Shown piece by piece: positions 9,446 through 20,986 of a stretch of DNA of 64,000 bases. The stretch covers positions 3,549,600 to 3,613,599 of the forward strand of contig KL647289.1 of assembly GCA_000727475.1 (NCBI GenBank), written 5' to 3'. This stretch comes from Sarcocystis neurona (taxonomy: Eukaryota; Apicomplexa; Conoidasida; Eucoccidiorida; Sarcocystidae). Made by a program: the position numbers and the translations under genes. Under the pieces are notes generated by a model. That model did no database searches. It saw only the letters and a list, made by a program, of their open reading frames with translations, and was not told the DNA's origin. Each line of letters opens with the position of its first letter. Positions within the stretch are counted from its first letter, which is position 1.

Positions 9446-10730
9446 TATGTGGCTATATATGTATATATATATATATCCACATATATATATGTATATATGT
9501 GTATGAATGTGTGTGTACGACTTGATCTATGAATAGCACGCGGGAACGCGACAATATATGTAGACGTGTGTATATATGTTCATGTAAAGAGCCGGACGTA
9601 ATTTTTTGTACGTACGGCAGGACTCTTCTTCGTCTTCCTTCGTGTGGATACGCTGCGTCGTGCCGACTGCCGGGGTGTGCGCAGAAATTTGGGATTCTAC
9701 TACGATGAAGTGACCTACACGCTGAAAATGTTCTCCTGCGTCCTCTCCCATCGCATCCCTGTCGAAAACGTAAGGAAGCTTACCCACATCTAACAACGCC
9801 TACGTATGTATATATAGAGGGAGAGACAGAGACGTATAATTACGTGTATTTTCATATCTCTGTATATCTATGTATAACTTATGAATGTGTATTGAAAGAT
9901 GGATACGGAGATATATATATGTCTGTTTTATATCTCTGTTTGTCTTTGTATAAATTAAAATTATATATATATATGTGTATCTATATCTATATATATAGAC
10001 GTATCTATATCTAATTCTATATATATATATATACGCATCTATATCTATATCTATATACATAGACGTATCTATATCTATATCTATATACATAGACGTATCT
10101 ATATCTATATCTATGTCTATATATATACATACATATATATATATATGTACAAGCGCACGCATAGATTGCAATTTTTGAAGATCCGCGTGTAGAGACGAAA
10201 TGTTTGTTTACGTTTGTGTGTACACACACACGCACTTGTTTGCTTGGACGGTGACAGCTACAGCTCCACAACCAGGCATCGCGGTACAGAGATATAGAGA
10301 GCTCTATTATTGGTATGGCACGCCACAAGCACGTTGTTCGTACACATGTGCCTTTCTCCTCTGTCTGTATCTATCTCTTCTCTATGTGTCGCTCTACGTA
10401 CCCACTAGCCTGTAGCTATACATACATATATGTGTGTGTGTGTGTGCGCGCACTTGTGTAGCTGTACGTATGGATGCGTGTGTGTAGACTCACGCATTAG
10501 AATGTATGTTTGTGTCCGTTTTTTCTCTAAAAACATTCTGCAGCTACGTAGGAAGTGGTGAAGAAGGCGAGAGAGGCGCGTGCATGTAGATATCGGTCTC
10601 GGTGACATGTGTTTGTGCGGCGTGTAGGGTGCATGTGTGTGTGTGTGTGTATGTGCTGTTCAAGGCGCTGCTTGTTTTGGAGGAGATGAAAAGGACCCGC
10701 ATGCATCCTGCGATTGTGCGTATGAACGAG
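9330..10730 (+). CDS. Pentatricopeptide-repeat (PPR) protein, central exons
   Basis: Exon 9621-9769 follows an acceptor (TACGGCAG) and ends at a strong donor (GTAAGG); it encodes [20 protein letters not shown] followed by PVEN. Exon 10665-10730, also phase 0, continues with [20 protein letters not shown] then NE and ends at GTAGGT. Joined, they give a textbook 35-residue PPR unit (Y-D-E-V-T-Y-T-L..., ...A-L-L-V-L-E-E-M-K...M-H-P-A). A weaker preceding unit ([17 protein letters not shown]) lies at about 9330-9385. PPR proteins bind single-stranded RNA as paired helices, usually in mitochondria or plastids, and act in RNA processing or translation. Start codon and full repeat number are not resolved. 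The intron between the two sure exons is 895 bases of TA-rich repeats. Confidence 0.65.
10030..10125. repeat. 30-bp minisatellite, three copies, inside a PPR-gene intron
   Basis: Units of the form CGTATCTATATCTATATC followed by TATATACATAGA, starting near 10034, 10064 and 10094, flanked by plain TA runs. Confidence 0.8.
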
Positions 10731-11968
10731 GTAGGTGGAAAGGCAGCAAGAACAGCGGCAGCTTCTCCTTCTTTCTCTCTCTTTCTCCCTCTTGTGTCCG
10801 CGTTGAATTCTTCGCCCCTCTTGAGCCTCTTTTTTCTGTGTGTGCCTGACAAACCGAGGAGTGTGGAGAAGATGTGCACGTCTGCCTGCAGACACACCGT
10901 CCTCGGGCCCCATGTCTATGTGCGTGTGTGCGTGTCTTGCCCGACGCGGGCCACGTACTTGTGTGCCTGCGGTCGTGTTCGGTGATGGCACGCCTATTTG
11001 CGTCGTCGTCGTCGTCCCGTAGATGGGGATCTGTATGTGTGTGTGTGTGAACTTGAAAGGAAAGACAAGTTCGCAGAAATATCTCTTGATTATCTGCCTA
11101 TGTGTATATGTGTGTATGGAGAGAGCAGGCGGTAGACTACAGAGAGCCAGCGACGTAGCGGCGTAGGCAGCTAGGCAGCGTGACCGGCTGTGTGCGTGTG
11201 GAGCTGAACGACACACCATGTTTCTCCGTCGCGTCACAGCAGACAGCCCCCCTCCTCCTGCTGCAGTGTCTGTACATCCTGCGCTGTCTTTGCAGCTACT
11301 TTTTGTGCCCCAAAGCATGCGTGCGTGTGTCCACGTCTGTGTACACGGCGGTCTCTCTCCTCATCCACAAGAGAAGACACATGGCAGAAGAAGCGTCAGA
11401 TTGACGGTCTTCCTCGACCACTCCGTGGAGCGAAAAGTGACGGCACGCGGGTCTGCATCGCCCTTAAATTCTCTGGTCATGCTTGTCTCTCTCATCCACG
11501 CAACCACTTGCGCGTACGTAGATGTGTGATTTATATTTATATATATATGTAGATGTAGATGTAGATGTGATACATATGTATATATGTGTATGGACGCGCA
11601 CCCGTGTATAGATACGTGTGTGTGTATATGTGTAGGCACATCTTGTGTGGCATGCAGACGCGTACGTTCATGCCCATGTGTAGAAGGTCATGGATTTGTA
11701 TATTTGTGTGATGGTGAACAGACGCATGGCGTATTTGGCCCGCGTTGACCGGTTGCTGCATGCGTTATTCTTGAGAACGCGTACGGCCACGCGGGCCCTG
11801 GTGACTCACTCCTGCGTGTGTAGATATCTAGCAGCCCGCTGTGTCTCGGCGCAGCCGGTGGTGGCGCATCCCTATGTGCTGCAGACTTGCCTATGCGGAG
11901 AGGCCTCGAGTTTTTGCTCGCTCTCCCTCTTTTCGTCTTTCCACGTGTACACACGCCTACACGTATGA
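10731..11968 (+). other. Likely 3' exons of the PPR gene, boundaries unresolved
   Basis: Several plus-strand pieces look like further PPR helices, for example SVYTAVSLLIHKRRHMAEEA at about 11337-11396 (the Tyr-Thr-x-Leu-Leu...Arg-x-Ala-Glu-Glu-Ala pattern) and NRRMAYLARVDRLLHALFLR at about 11717-11776. They lie in different frames and no complete set of phase-matched splice sites could be fixed. A 263-codon minus-strand frame (10527-11318) here contains a translated GT microsatellite and was not accepted. Confidence 0.35.
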
Positions 11969-13450
11969 CAGCTGAAGGCGACCTTCCTTGCTGAACAGAA
12001 AAAGACGACCGCCTGGTGCTTGCAGAGTGGTGCATGGGTCGCGTTCGACTTTGAATAATGCCCCGCCCAGGCAACCCACAAGTGTTTCTCGTCTCATCTC
12101 TCGCTCGCCCTGCATCGCTCCCGTCCTGTGCAAGAAGACGTATGAGTCGCCTTTTTTTAAGGAAGAAAGACTCGTGCCGAGCCGCGCTGCTTCAACAAGC
12201 TGCTTTGCTGCACGTACGCGCGTCTGTGTTCATCTGTCTCTCTGTGCTTCCCTCTGTCTGTCTAGATATATATCTACACGCACACGAGACAGTTTCTTCC
12301 GTATTGCATTCCGCTTCTTCTTTCTTCCGCTCTTTCCTTTGGTCCGTCATTTTCTTCTCTCGGCTACATACTTCTCTTATCTCCCCCTGACCTCTTCTCC
12401 TGAGGCCGGTTTTTCTTCTGTTCTCCATGCTTCCCCACTTCCGTCCACACACGCGCAACTGCTGTGCCACTTGGTCGCGGGCAGCTTCCCTTTTGTGCCG
12501 CCGTTTGATGAGACGTGCTGTGGCCAACTTCTCCCGTTCTGCGTCCTCGCTGGGAACGTGAGGACGCCTCCTGTTGGCATGTCTCTCTCCGTTCTTCTCG
12601 TCTCCCCATGTCCAAGCTGCTTCTGAAGAAAAACACAGGGAAGGGAAGGGCGGGGGTTGCTGCGGTGTCCTTCTTCCTCTGCGTTCCCGCGTCTGACGGC
12701 CAGGAACTCGATTTCTGCCCCAAAAAACTCTCTCCCCGTTGTTCGACGTCTGTGCAAGAAATCCTCCTCTTTCGACTGTCGCGGAAGAAAACTTCTTCTT
12801 CTTCGACCTTTGTGGATAGAAGCTTTCTGGGTTTTCTCTGTTTTCGTGACGGCGAAGCTGAAGTCTCGCTGTCTGTGTCTCTTTCTTTCTCTGTACGTGC
12901 CCCTCGCAACCGGTGTGCTTGGCCGTTTCTCTGCTTTCGGGCGCGACTGCTTGGGAATAAATTTTTATATGTGTCGGAGTCACGTGTTGCCGGTCCTCTC
13001 GCGTGCCCGCTGCTCCACGCTCAGAGTTCTTGCATCCTCTTTTCTTCGAACCTGTCGCTCTCCTTTTTGTTCGCTTCGACTTTCCTCCGGTTCGTCAACG
13101 AAGGGGGTCTCTCGTGCGGTCCACACCTTCTTCCTCGTCCATGTTCCCTCTCGTTCGGTGCCCCCTATTTTTCTTCAGGTGGCGCCCTCCTGACACACGT
13201 CTGGCTGGTTTGCCCTCGTCTTTCTTTCTCGCGTTTCCGCTTCCCCTCCCGTCCTCGCCTTCTCGAGAGGAAAATGTTTTCCCTTGTTGCTGAACGTTTC
13301 TGCTAGTACAAAAACTTCCGCCTCACTGTCCCTGCTTAGACATGTGACAATCTGTCTGTCTTTCGTCCTGTCTCTCGGTCAGTCGCTCGACTTTCTCCTC
13401 CTCAACGACTTCTTCGCTTCTTCCCGCGGCATCTCCTCTTCCCCATCTCT
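11969..13450. other. Pyrimidine-rich region without a clear gene
   Basis: The plus strand is dominated by CTTCT, TTTCTC and CCTCTT blocks. Both strands have 263-codon open frames (12192-12983 minus, 12515-13306 plus), but they are codon-biased reflections of the strand asymmetry: Arg/Glu/Lys-rich on one side, Ser/Phe/Leu-rich on the other. No domain is recognisable. Confidence 0.35.
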
Positions 13451-13726
13451 CTCTGTAGAGAGACGCCTGGAGACGCATATCCTTTTGCTGTTCGTAACGC
13501 CGTGCTTGTGTGTAGGTGCAAGTAGATTTGCGTCGCACTGGACGTGTATCTGTATAGCGCTGTGCTTCCCCTTAGTCACCCACGCACATGTGGAGATTCA
13601 CGTATTTATATATCTACCCCGCCACGTGTGGACGCGGAAATATATGTGGATATGTGTACGCCAAAATGAAGAGAGCCGCATGTACACGTGTCTGTGCGTG
13701 TACATATCTGATTCATCGTATACAGA

Positions 13727-13759
<33 letters not shown>

Positions 13760-15428
13760 TTTTACACGTGTGTGGATGCCTCTAGACGTACGCGCGTGCA
13801 CGTGTGTATATAGACGAATCTTGTAGGAGGACGTCTTTCCAGTAGTCATGCCTACATACACGTGGGAAAAGGCATTCATGCGTGTATCCATAAGTTTATC
13901 TCTCTCTATATATATGTATAAGCGATTGTTGATTTTATGGATGAGTCTACGTACACACACGAGTACGCACAGACACAGCCAATGGTTACAGAAAGTTTCA
14001 TTTGCGTAAACATCTCCACACCTCAGTATCGAGTGTCTACGTTTCTATTTATATACGTACATACATGCATATCTATATAAATACATATGTATACATATAT
14101 ATATACATACATATATATGTATATGTTGAACACGTAGTGAACAGGCATGTGTGCATGCATATATATATATATATATATACATGTATGTGTAAATATATGT
14201 GTGTGTATATACATATGAATACACGCATATATACAGATGTGAATGCGTACGTATGTACATATATATATATATATGTGTACGTATATATATGCACATACTT
14301 ATATCTAGATGTATACACATATACAGGTAAAAATCGATACACACTTGCAAACATACACGTATACACACATGTACAGACCCGAGTATATATGTGTATATAT
14401 ATATGTATATTTACATACATGTGCGTACGTCTGTTCACGTATAAATAGCTTTTATATATATATGTATATGTCATATCTGTGTCTATCCATATTTCCCTCT
14501 TGCTCTTTCTCTTCGTCTCTTCTACGTATAGGGTTTGTTGTGTTCGCATGCATACACATAGGTAAACTGCGTGTCTTACGAGTATGTATATAGTATCTGC
14601 ATATATATATATATTTCGCCCTTGCTACTTTTTTTTTCTTTCTCTGTTACGTCTAGAGTTTATTATATTCGTACATGGAATTGGGAGAGCTGCATTGCCT
14701 CCCGCCGCGTCTCGTTGCCCAAAATCTCTGCCGGGTCACGTGGGAAGCCGCTGTCAAGTAAGCTACTTCTTACGCTAGTATAGAGCTAATACACATATAC
14801 ACGTATGTGTACAGGCGTATTCACATGTATACACACGTGTACATCTACATATATATATATATATATATACAAATATGTGTATGCATATATGCAGGTGAAA
14901 GGACGCGTGTAGATGCCAGCTTAGCCGAAGTCCTTCCAGAAACGACGTGTGCGTCGTACAGATATATAGAGCTGCATCTGTCTATATATACATGCATATA
15001 TATATATATATATATCTGTATATATTTTGCTGTTAAGATGTAGACGCCCACACACGTTTAGATGGGCATTTATGTGTGTATATATGTATTTCACGTAGAG
15101 AAGAAGACGTACATATATAGATATATATATATATATAAATGTGTACGGGTGTCGGAATACATGTGTGTATGGGTATTATGAGTGCTGAGTGAAGCGCACA
15201 CATAGTAAACGAGCTGACGCAGACGGTGGGGGTTGTCCATCTCTGCTTCTCTGGATAGGGACTCCAACACACATACCCCTACATGTTTGCGCACGTATCC
15301 CCGCATATCGCTCTTTCTGTGGTTTTCCTTTATATCAGTTTATCGTCGGTCTACACTTATATATATATATGTATATATATATATGCGTACACACTATATA
15401 ACATTCATGCGTACGCATATACGGTCAA

Positions 15429-15461
<33 letters not shown>

Positions 15462-15503
15462 TTCTATATATAGAGAGAAATATATATATATATATATTTC
15501 GTT

Positions 15504-15650
15504 GCCGTACAGGTGTCCGTAGATCTGTACTTGTACATATATATATATATGTAGTATGCGTACAAGTGTACATAAGGGTGTGTACTTGTATATATATATA
15601 TGTATATATATATATGTATAGTAAGCGTACAAGTGTACACATAAGTATGT
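15504..15650. repeat. Local direct repeat of about 50-65 bp, two good copies plus one remnant
   Basis: The element TAGTATGCGTACAAGTGTAC followed by ATAAG..GTGTAC occurs at 15552 and, as TAGTAAGCGTACAAGTGTAC, at about 15617. A more diverged copy (CCGTACAGGTGTCCGTAG) lies near 15504. TA runs separate them. Confidence 0.6.
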
Positions 15651-16270
15651 ACACATGTATATATAGATGTATGTACGCACTTACTTGTATAACAGATATA
15701 TATATAAGGCAGATGCATGCCTTAACAGGTGTATCTGTGCTTGCCTGCATACAGCGTGTCTCTCCCTCTCGTTTATTGTACGTGAAGCTGCGTGTGAGTA
15801 CGTATCTACAATCGCAGAGTCTTCACAAATACGTAGCCACACCTCCGGCCCCTACGTAGGTGAAATAGATGAGTATGTGAGCATGTATATGTACAGGCAC
15901 AAAAGGGTAGAGAAATACGTAGCTGCAGCAGTCTACATGCATGCCCTCGTCTATTTTATGTATACGTCTGTTTCGCGGAACGGCCACTCACGAACTAGTC
16001 CATCTCCTTTGGTGCATAACCATTACGGGCGGGTTGCGGCTGATGCATATGTATACAGGTCTGCGTAGATACATATATATATATATGCATATGTATATAT
16101 ATACGTAAACAAGGATACGCTCCTATTTATATACACATGGGTGCACCTAAGCATGTATGCTAATGATGTCTCTAAGACAGAGGTTGATATATACGCATAT
16201 GAATACAAATGCGTGTATATACGTATATATATCTGTAAATACAAATATATGGATATATATTTGTATATAT

Positions 16271-16308
16271 ATGCAAAGCATATATGCGTTTACATATATG
16301 CTTTGCAT
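16271..16308. repeat. Perfect inverted repeat, 15-bp arms, 8-base loop
   Basis: ATGCAAAGCATATAT (16271-16285) is followed by an 8-base spacer and its exact reverse complement (16294-16308). It lies in the microsatellite desert. The arms contain a non-repetitive core (GCAAAGC), so it is more than a chance TA palindrome. Confidence 0.85.
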
Positions 16309-17103
16309 CTATACATGTATGTGAATGCGTATAAGACATACATAGGTATATATACACATATATATATATATATACACGCGTGAATACAGGTGTATACGCA
16401 TATATGCACACACGTCTAAACATGTACATCAGTGTGGTATGGAAAAGAAATGATTGGGGAAGAAAGGGCTACTCCATGAAGTCAGCGAACACTGCAGTGC
16501 CCGTCGAAATTTGCGCGCGTGCGCTCGCAGCGCCAGTCACCCACCAGTGACAAGAATCTGCGTAGAAAGCAATCCATATGGAGATATATACATATGCGTG
16601 TATATATATATATATATACGTATGTGGGGGACAAGCTATACTGCGCATCTGTGGATATGTGTATGCGGGCACAGGCATCAACGTGTCACCGAGCAGCTAC
16701 GCAGAATAACCCATATGCGGCGTACACCTCTGCTCAGCCATATTTATATGAATATATCTGTGCTTGTGCCTGAACAGGATACAAATCTCTATGCACATAT
16801 ACCGATATGTGCACATGAATTTATTTGTACGGGACTACAACCTGTCGCGTCATCTGACACGTGCTGCTTGCAAGGAAACGCGTCTCTTGTCATGTACGTC
16901 TGACGTACGTATGGAGAGAGGTACAGACATGCTTGTACGTGAGTATCGGCGCATAAGTCTATCTGCAGGCACATGCTTGTGCGTTCGTCTATATTTCTAC
17001 ACATCTGTGTGGCGAGAGACTAGTATTGTCAAACCCATCTGATAAGGATGATAGGTAGGTTGTGAAACGAGAAGTAGTGAGAGTGGTTGTTGATTTTTTT
17101 TAG

Positions 17104-17489
17104 ATTGCAGCGACAAAGAAAACACCGCTTGAAGAGATATCTGGAAGCACTGCCGTCGAATCTGCTTCTCTCTTTGACGCGAGCGGTAAGCCACCGTCGC
17201 TTCTCCCGCTTCGTTTTCTTGACGGCATTCTTGGACTGCTGTGTATACCTTGCCTCACGAACTGAAAGCAGGTGGACTGCAAATAAAGGCGCTCAACAGT
17301 TCCTTCTCCTTCTGGGTTGTGGACACAACAGTAATAGTAGTAGTAGTAGTACTATTCTTCCCGCAGCAGGGTGGTGACTCGTGCTGCCTCGTCGGCCTTT
17401 CGTCCTTATTCTTCTCTTTAGCTCTCCTCTGTTTCAATTCTGTGGCGTCGTGGATTCTTTTTGAAATTCTCCCCACTCTCTCAGAGTGA
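17104..17489 (+). CDS. Candidate two-exon 3' end with hydrophobic C-terminus
   Basis: Exon 17104-17185 follows a TTTTTTTTAG acceptor and ends at GTAAGC; it reads IAATKKTPLEEISGSTAVES then ASLFDAS. Exon 17272-17489 follows GAAAGCAG, agrees in phase and ends at TGA. The second exon is hydrophobic (SFWVVDTTVIVVVVVLFF, then SLFFSLALLCF), suggesting membrane segments, although the Val run comes from a GTA trinucleotide tract. No upstream exons or family are recognised. The clean splice sites and phase agreement are the main support. Confidence 0.4.
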
Positions 17490-18094
17490 AAGCTCAATGA
17501 GGGAGGCCGTGGCTTTTCTCGAGAAAAACCCAGCACCTACGGGTGTGCGTGTGTGCGCACATAAAAAGGCGAAGAGAATCTTCAAGATTCGCACAGGATA
17601 TCGCGGCCTCTGCTCTCCTCGTTCCTGCAGCCTTGCCAAGCATGTGGGCAGTGAACATAAAGAGTTGCTACAAAAATCATCTCCTTGCCTATTATTGACG
17701 TCAACAAATAGGAAGTTCTGACGAGGTTCGACCGATCCAGAGAAATACACGTGAATGCGGCGGCCACGCGTGTCCTATGTGCGTGTGTGTGTACAGACAT
17801 AAAAACAGTACACCTGTTTTGCCTCCGCCCTTCGTTCCCCGTGTCGTTTGCTTAGACATCTTCTTGTGCGTATACATACCTACATAGACGTGTATATTTG
17901 CACCCAGCTCTACAGATCAACAGGACTCTATCTGTGTATTGATAACGTATGCCCATCTTGTATAGGTGTGCCCACGATTCCTGCGACTGATGCATGTGAA
18001 TATCGCTCTATTTAGACGCAAATGTTTCTACAGCTACATATATATATATATATATATGTCGGCATGTACACACATAGCATCTCTATGGGTACAC

Positions 18095-18138
<44 letters not shown>

Positions 18139-18564
18139 GTCTGTGAGTGACTCGCCTTTTTTTGTACAGACTTTCGAAGATATCCATAGCCCTACGTGCT
18201 TTACTCAAGAGACGCAGATCCTTTCCTGTTTTGAATCTCCATGGGAGACGCAGCAGCCCATAATAGGCAGAGATGTAGAAATACGCGTTTTCTTCCTTTT
18301 CCGGCTGCTCTCTCTCTCTCGGTACGTGTGCGTGCCTCTGCAGATCTGTCAAGGTGATTGTAATGTAGAGATTCAAAAGGAATTAATCATAAGCGTGAGC
18401 GGTGTTGCAGGTCGAGTTAACCCGATGCTGGGTCGTGCGCTGTTCTCTACGAAATTTCGTTTGCTGCACCACTGCTCCGTAGAGGCGTCTTCTTCCTTCT
18501 CGTACAACAGCCAACATCTGAAGTTTGCGTATAATTTCGTTGTGTTTGTTATCTTTTGAATGAA

Positions 18565-18953
18565 ATGGCAGCTCAGCTGAGTTCCTTCTTCCTTTCTGGT
18601 GGTGAAGAGAAACAGCTGCAATGGTCAAAGAAAGTGTGTCGCTGCAAAGGAAGAAATACAGAAGTGAGGACAGGCAATCTGTTTTGACAGCCCTACGACC
18701 ACTACCTTTGGGAAGCTTCTGCTTTGTGTGGCTAGTGCTGTCTTCAATTTCAGTAAAAGGAAAAGTTCTACTGCAACAAGCCCGTAACACTCTTACACCT
18801 ACTACTGTTGACATTCTGCTGCAGGTGCCAACCAGGCGTAAAATCGTAGTCGTAGTAGTGCTGCTGCTACACAAGAGCAGTAGTCGTAAAAGACAACGGG
18901 AGAGTCCTCACGGAGGTACTCTACAACGAGAAGGAAGAAGTATTAATGCGTAG
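18565..18953 (+). CDS. Candidate small two-exon gene, 75 residues
   Basis: ATG at 18565 opens an exon of 33 codons (MAAQLSSFFLSGGEEKQLQW, then SKKVCRCKGRNTE) ending at GTGAGG. A phase-0 exon after TTCTGCTGCAG (18825-18953) reads VPTRRKIVVVVVLLLHKSSS and ends with TAG. The product would be short and basic with one hydrophobic patch. Nothing similar is recalled. Support is the start context, splice sites and matching phase only. Confidence 0.3.
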
Positions 18954-19250
18954 TTGAGATGTATCTCTCTTTCGTGTGCTGATCATACTGGGGCTTTTTC
19001 TTTTCCTCTTCTTTATCTTCTTCGATTTTCTTCCTCTGCGGACAAACGAATCGCACTAGAGACTCTTCTCTTCGCATTCCTGCCGCTTCAACACGCCTCT
19101 TGCCGCATATGAAGATACCAGAAAATGATAGTACTAGCTGTCGGGGACCAGCAAGGATCCCTCAAGCAGGATTAGTGCTGGCCCTTATCTTTATGAGACA
19201 GCTGTATAATAGGCGTCGCGGTAACAGACGCAGGAATAGTAGAGGCCACT

Positions 19251-19834
19251 TTGATAAAATTCCTTCATAAGTGTATGTATGTATGTAATTACACATGTAA
19301 GTGTATCCGTTTACACGTGTGTATCTTATCAGATAGATTCTGCATGTTCTGTGTTCCTACAAATACTCGTTGCCGTACGAACCGTCGTGATTATGCGTCT
19401 AGACGGAGCACGAGTGAAAATGCGACAGTCACTAGTGACCGGAGGAGCAGTAGGAGGCAAGTGTTCTACGTCTGGAGAAGCCATACGACACGAATTAGTA
19501 GAAGCGCCCCAGTCATAAAGTCAGCCGTAGTGCGATTGAAGAGAAGATGGGAATGAGAACAAGAGACGGAGGACACTAGGGCCTTTCTAGAGGTTTCTTC
19601 TTGAAAGCTGCCGACGAAGAAGTAGCAGGAGCACACGAGTCCTTCGCGCGAGTAGAACCGCAACACTTGAGCGCAACGGAAGAGGGATAGGGCAGGAGAT
19701 GAAAGATAGTAGAACGAGCCAAAGATGTGGACTGCAGAAGCACGCTGACAGGAAAGGCCGGCGACGAAAATATACGCACGAGAGGCTGTTGTGAAGACGT
19801 GTGTGTGGCTGTCAATTTTTTTTTCCTCAGAGAG
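19251..19834 (+). other. Protein-like pieces in several frames, upstream of the 19835 gene
   Basis: Plus-strand stretches such as AVRTVVIMRLDGARVKMRQS (about 19360-19420) and STLTGKAGDENIRTRG (about 19737-19785) resemble coding sequence but alternative frames over the same bases are almost as good, and the minus strand is open too (19466-19861). These may be upstream exons of the following gene or a separate small gene. Confidence 0.25.
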
Positions 19835-20986
19835 ATGTCCACCTTCTGCGTGATTGTCCACTTCGTTAGCCAGACGTTCTGCAAAAGTGTCGTGAACGAT
19901 TTGTTGACGGTGACAGACACACTCGCCTGCCTTTCCTCCTTCTGCCTCTCTATACGATGAAAGGCGGGATCTTCTTTTATCTGTTCCTCCGAAGACTAGG
20001 TGATTAATCGTTTATCTCTCCCCAACAGAAGAATAGGCCCCTTTCTTCTGCTTCCCCTATTCACAGAAACATACGGGAGGAACAACGACGTCTTGCGCGT
20101 TTGCTTGTTGCAGGCGCCCTGACGTCTTGCGCGTTTGCTTGTTTCACTCGACGACAAAAGGCGCGCAAAAAGTTCTCGTGTTCCCTTTCTCTTTTACATT
20201 TTTAACCTGTAGATAAATAACACGCGTTATCGACTTCTGACACCGCGAGAACTTCTTTCTCGCCTTCCTTCTCGCAGAGAATGTAAAGCTTTTCTTCTTC
20301 TGGAGAATTCTTCCTTCGTCTTCCATCCAGCGTCTTATGTGTAGACGTTTGCTTCCGCACGACGTCGACGACATACGCTTGTTTGCTTCTGACGGTTTCT
20401 GTGCGTGACGTCAGCTGTGTAAAGCTTCCCACCGTTTTGCATTCTTCACAGTGGAAACTGTGGAGACTTCTTTTCTTCTTTCTGTTAGCCTAATGCGTTA
20501 GCTCTCTCTTTTGTCTGCCGCAACGCAAAAGTGACCTGTATCTCTTCTCTCATTCGTGGGACAGCACATCTCGAGAACTCCTGTGAAGGTGCTGGTCTGC
20601 GGAAAAGGTGACGAAATCTGTGTAACGTCTAATTATGTGCCCGACCCTGGGTAAGGGGGAGGAAAGCAGCGTTCGTCTTTCCTCAGAACGAAGTACCGTG
20701 AGCTGTCGAGCTTCAGTACAGCGAACGCCGGATCGCCGCGGCCTTGGGTGCCTGGTAGTTCTGTTGTTTTCTCCCTTCCTTGCTTGTTTTTTCTTTTTCG
20801 CAGGACGTCCAAAAATTGCTTGACAGAGGAGAGGAAGAACTGTGTTTACTGCCGGCAGATGCTGCTCCCGTTGGCGAATCACTTCTTGATGTCTACGACG
20901 AGGATGATTTGAGTGAAGACCTAACTTTGTTGCCACCGAAGCAAACGTTTTTTCCCTCTTCTGCACCCCCGTTTCTAGCTTCTTGA
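19835..20986 (+). CDS. Seven-exon gene, about 225 residues, unknown function
   Basis: Exons at 19835-19909, 20029-20171, 20278-20338, 20415-20483, 20565-20650, 20687-20747 and 20804-20986 agree in phase at every junction, with acceptors such as TTTTTCGCAG and CCCCAACAG. Introns are only 36-119 bases. The product begins MSTFCVIVHFVSQTFCKSVV, has a likely membrane segment (RLARLLVAGALTSCAFACF) bounded by basic residues, a central part (RTPVKVLVCGKGDEICVTSN) and an acidic Pro-rich tail (VYDEDDLSEDLTLLPPKQTF). The last exon is the surest. The first Met could be internal if the acceptor at 19830 is used with an upstream exon. No family could be named; one membrane segment followed by a soluble domain suggests an organelle-membrane protein, which is only an inference. 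Confidence 0.55.
20087..20143 (+). repeat. Direct duplication of 23 bp inside an exon
   Basis: GACGTCTTGCGCGTTTGCTT followed by GTT occurs at 20087 and 20121, an offset of 34 bases. Both copies fall in exon 2 of the 19835 gene and are read in different frames. Confidence 0.85.

Larger units (their letters stand above)
13451..17080. other. TA/GT/CA microsatellite desert, no gene recognised
   Basis: Long runs of TATATA, GTATGTAT and ACACAT interrupted by short unique pieces. Open frames are Tyr/Ile/Val-rich translations of the repeats. Unique islands exist at about 14640-14790, 15700-16040 and 16450-17040, but none gives a supported exon. Confidence 0.5.

Noticed and set aside
8596..9480. 294-codon minus-strand frame
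   Set aside because: Begins and ends in translated TA repeats and is antisense to the triplet-rich exon; no splice support.
9527..9796. Natural-looking minus-strand frame opposite the PPR exon
   Set aside because: The plus strand over the same bases has an acceptor, a strong donor and a clear PPR motif continuing in the next exon.
10527..11318. 263-codon minus-strand frame
   Set aside because: Contains a translated GT/CA microsatellite and covers a supported PPR exon on the plus strand.
12192..13306. Two opposing 263-codon frames
   Set aside because: Both are explained by strong purine/pyrimidine asymmetry, which removes stops on each strand; no motif on either.
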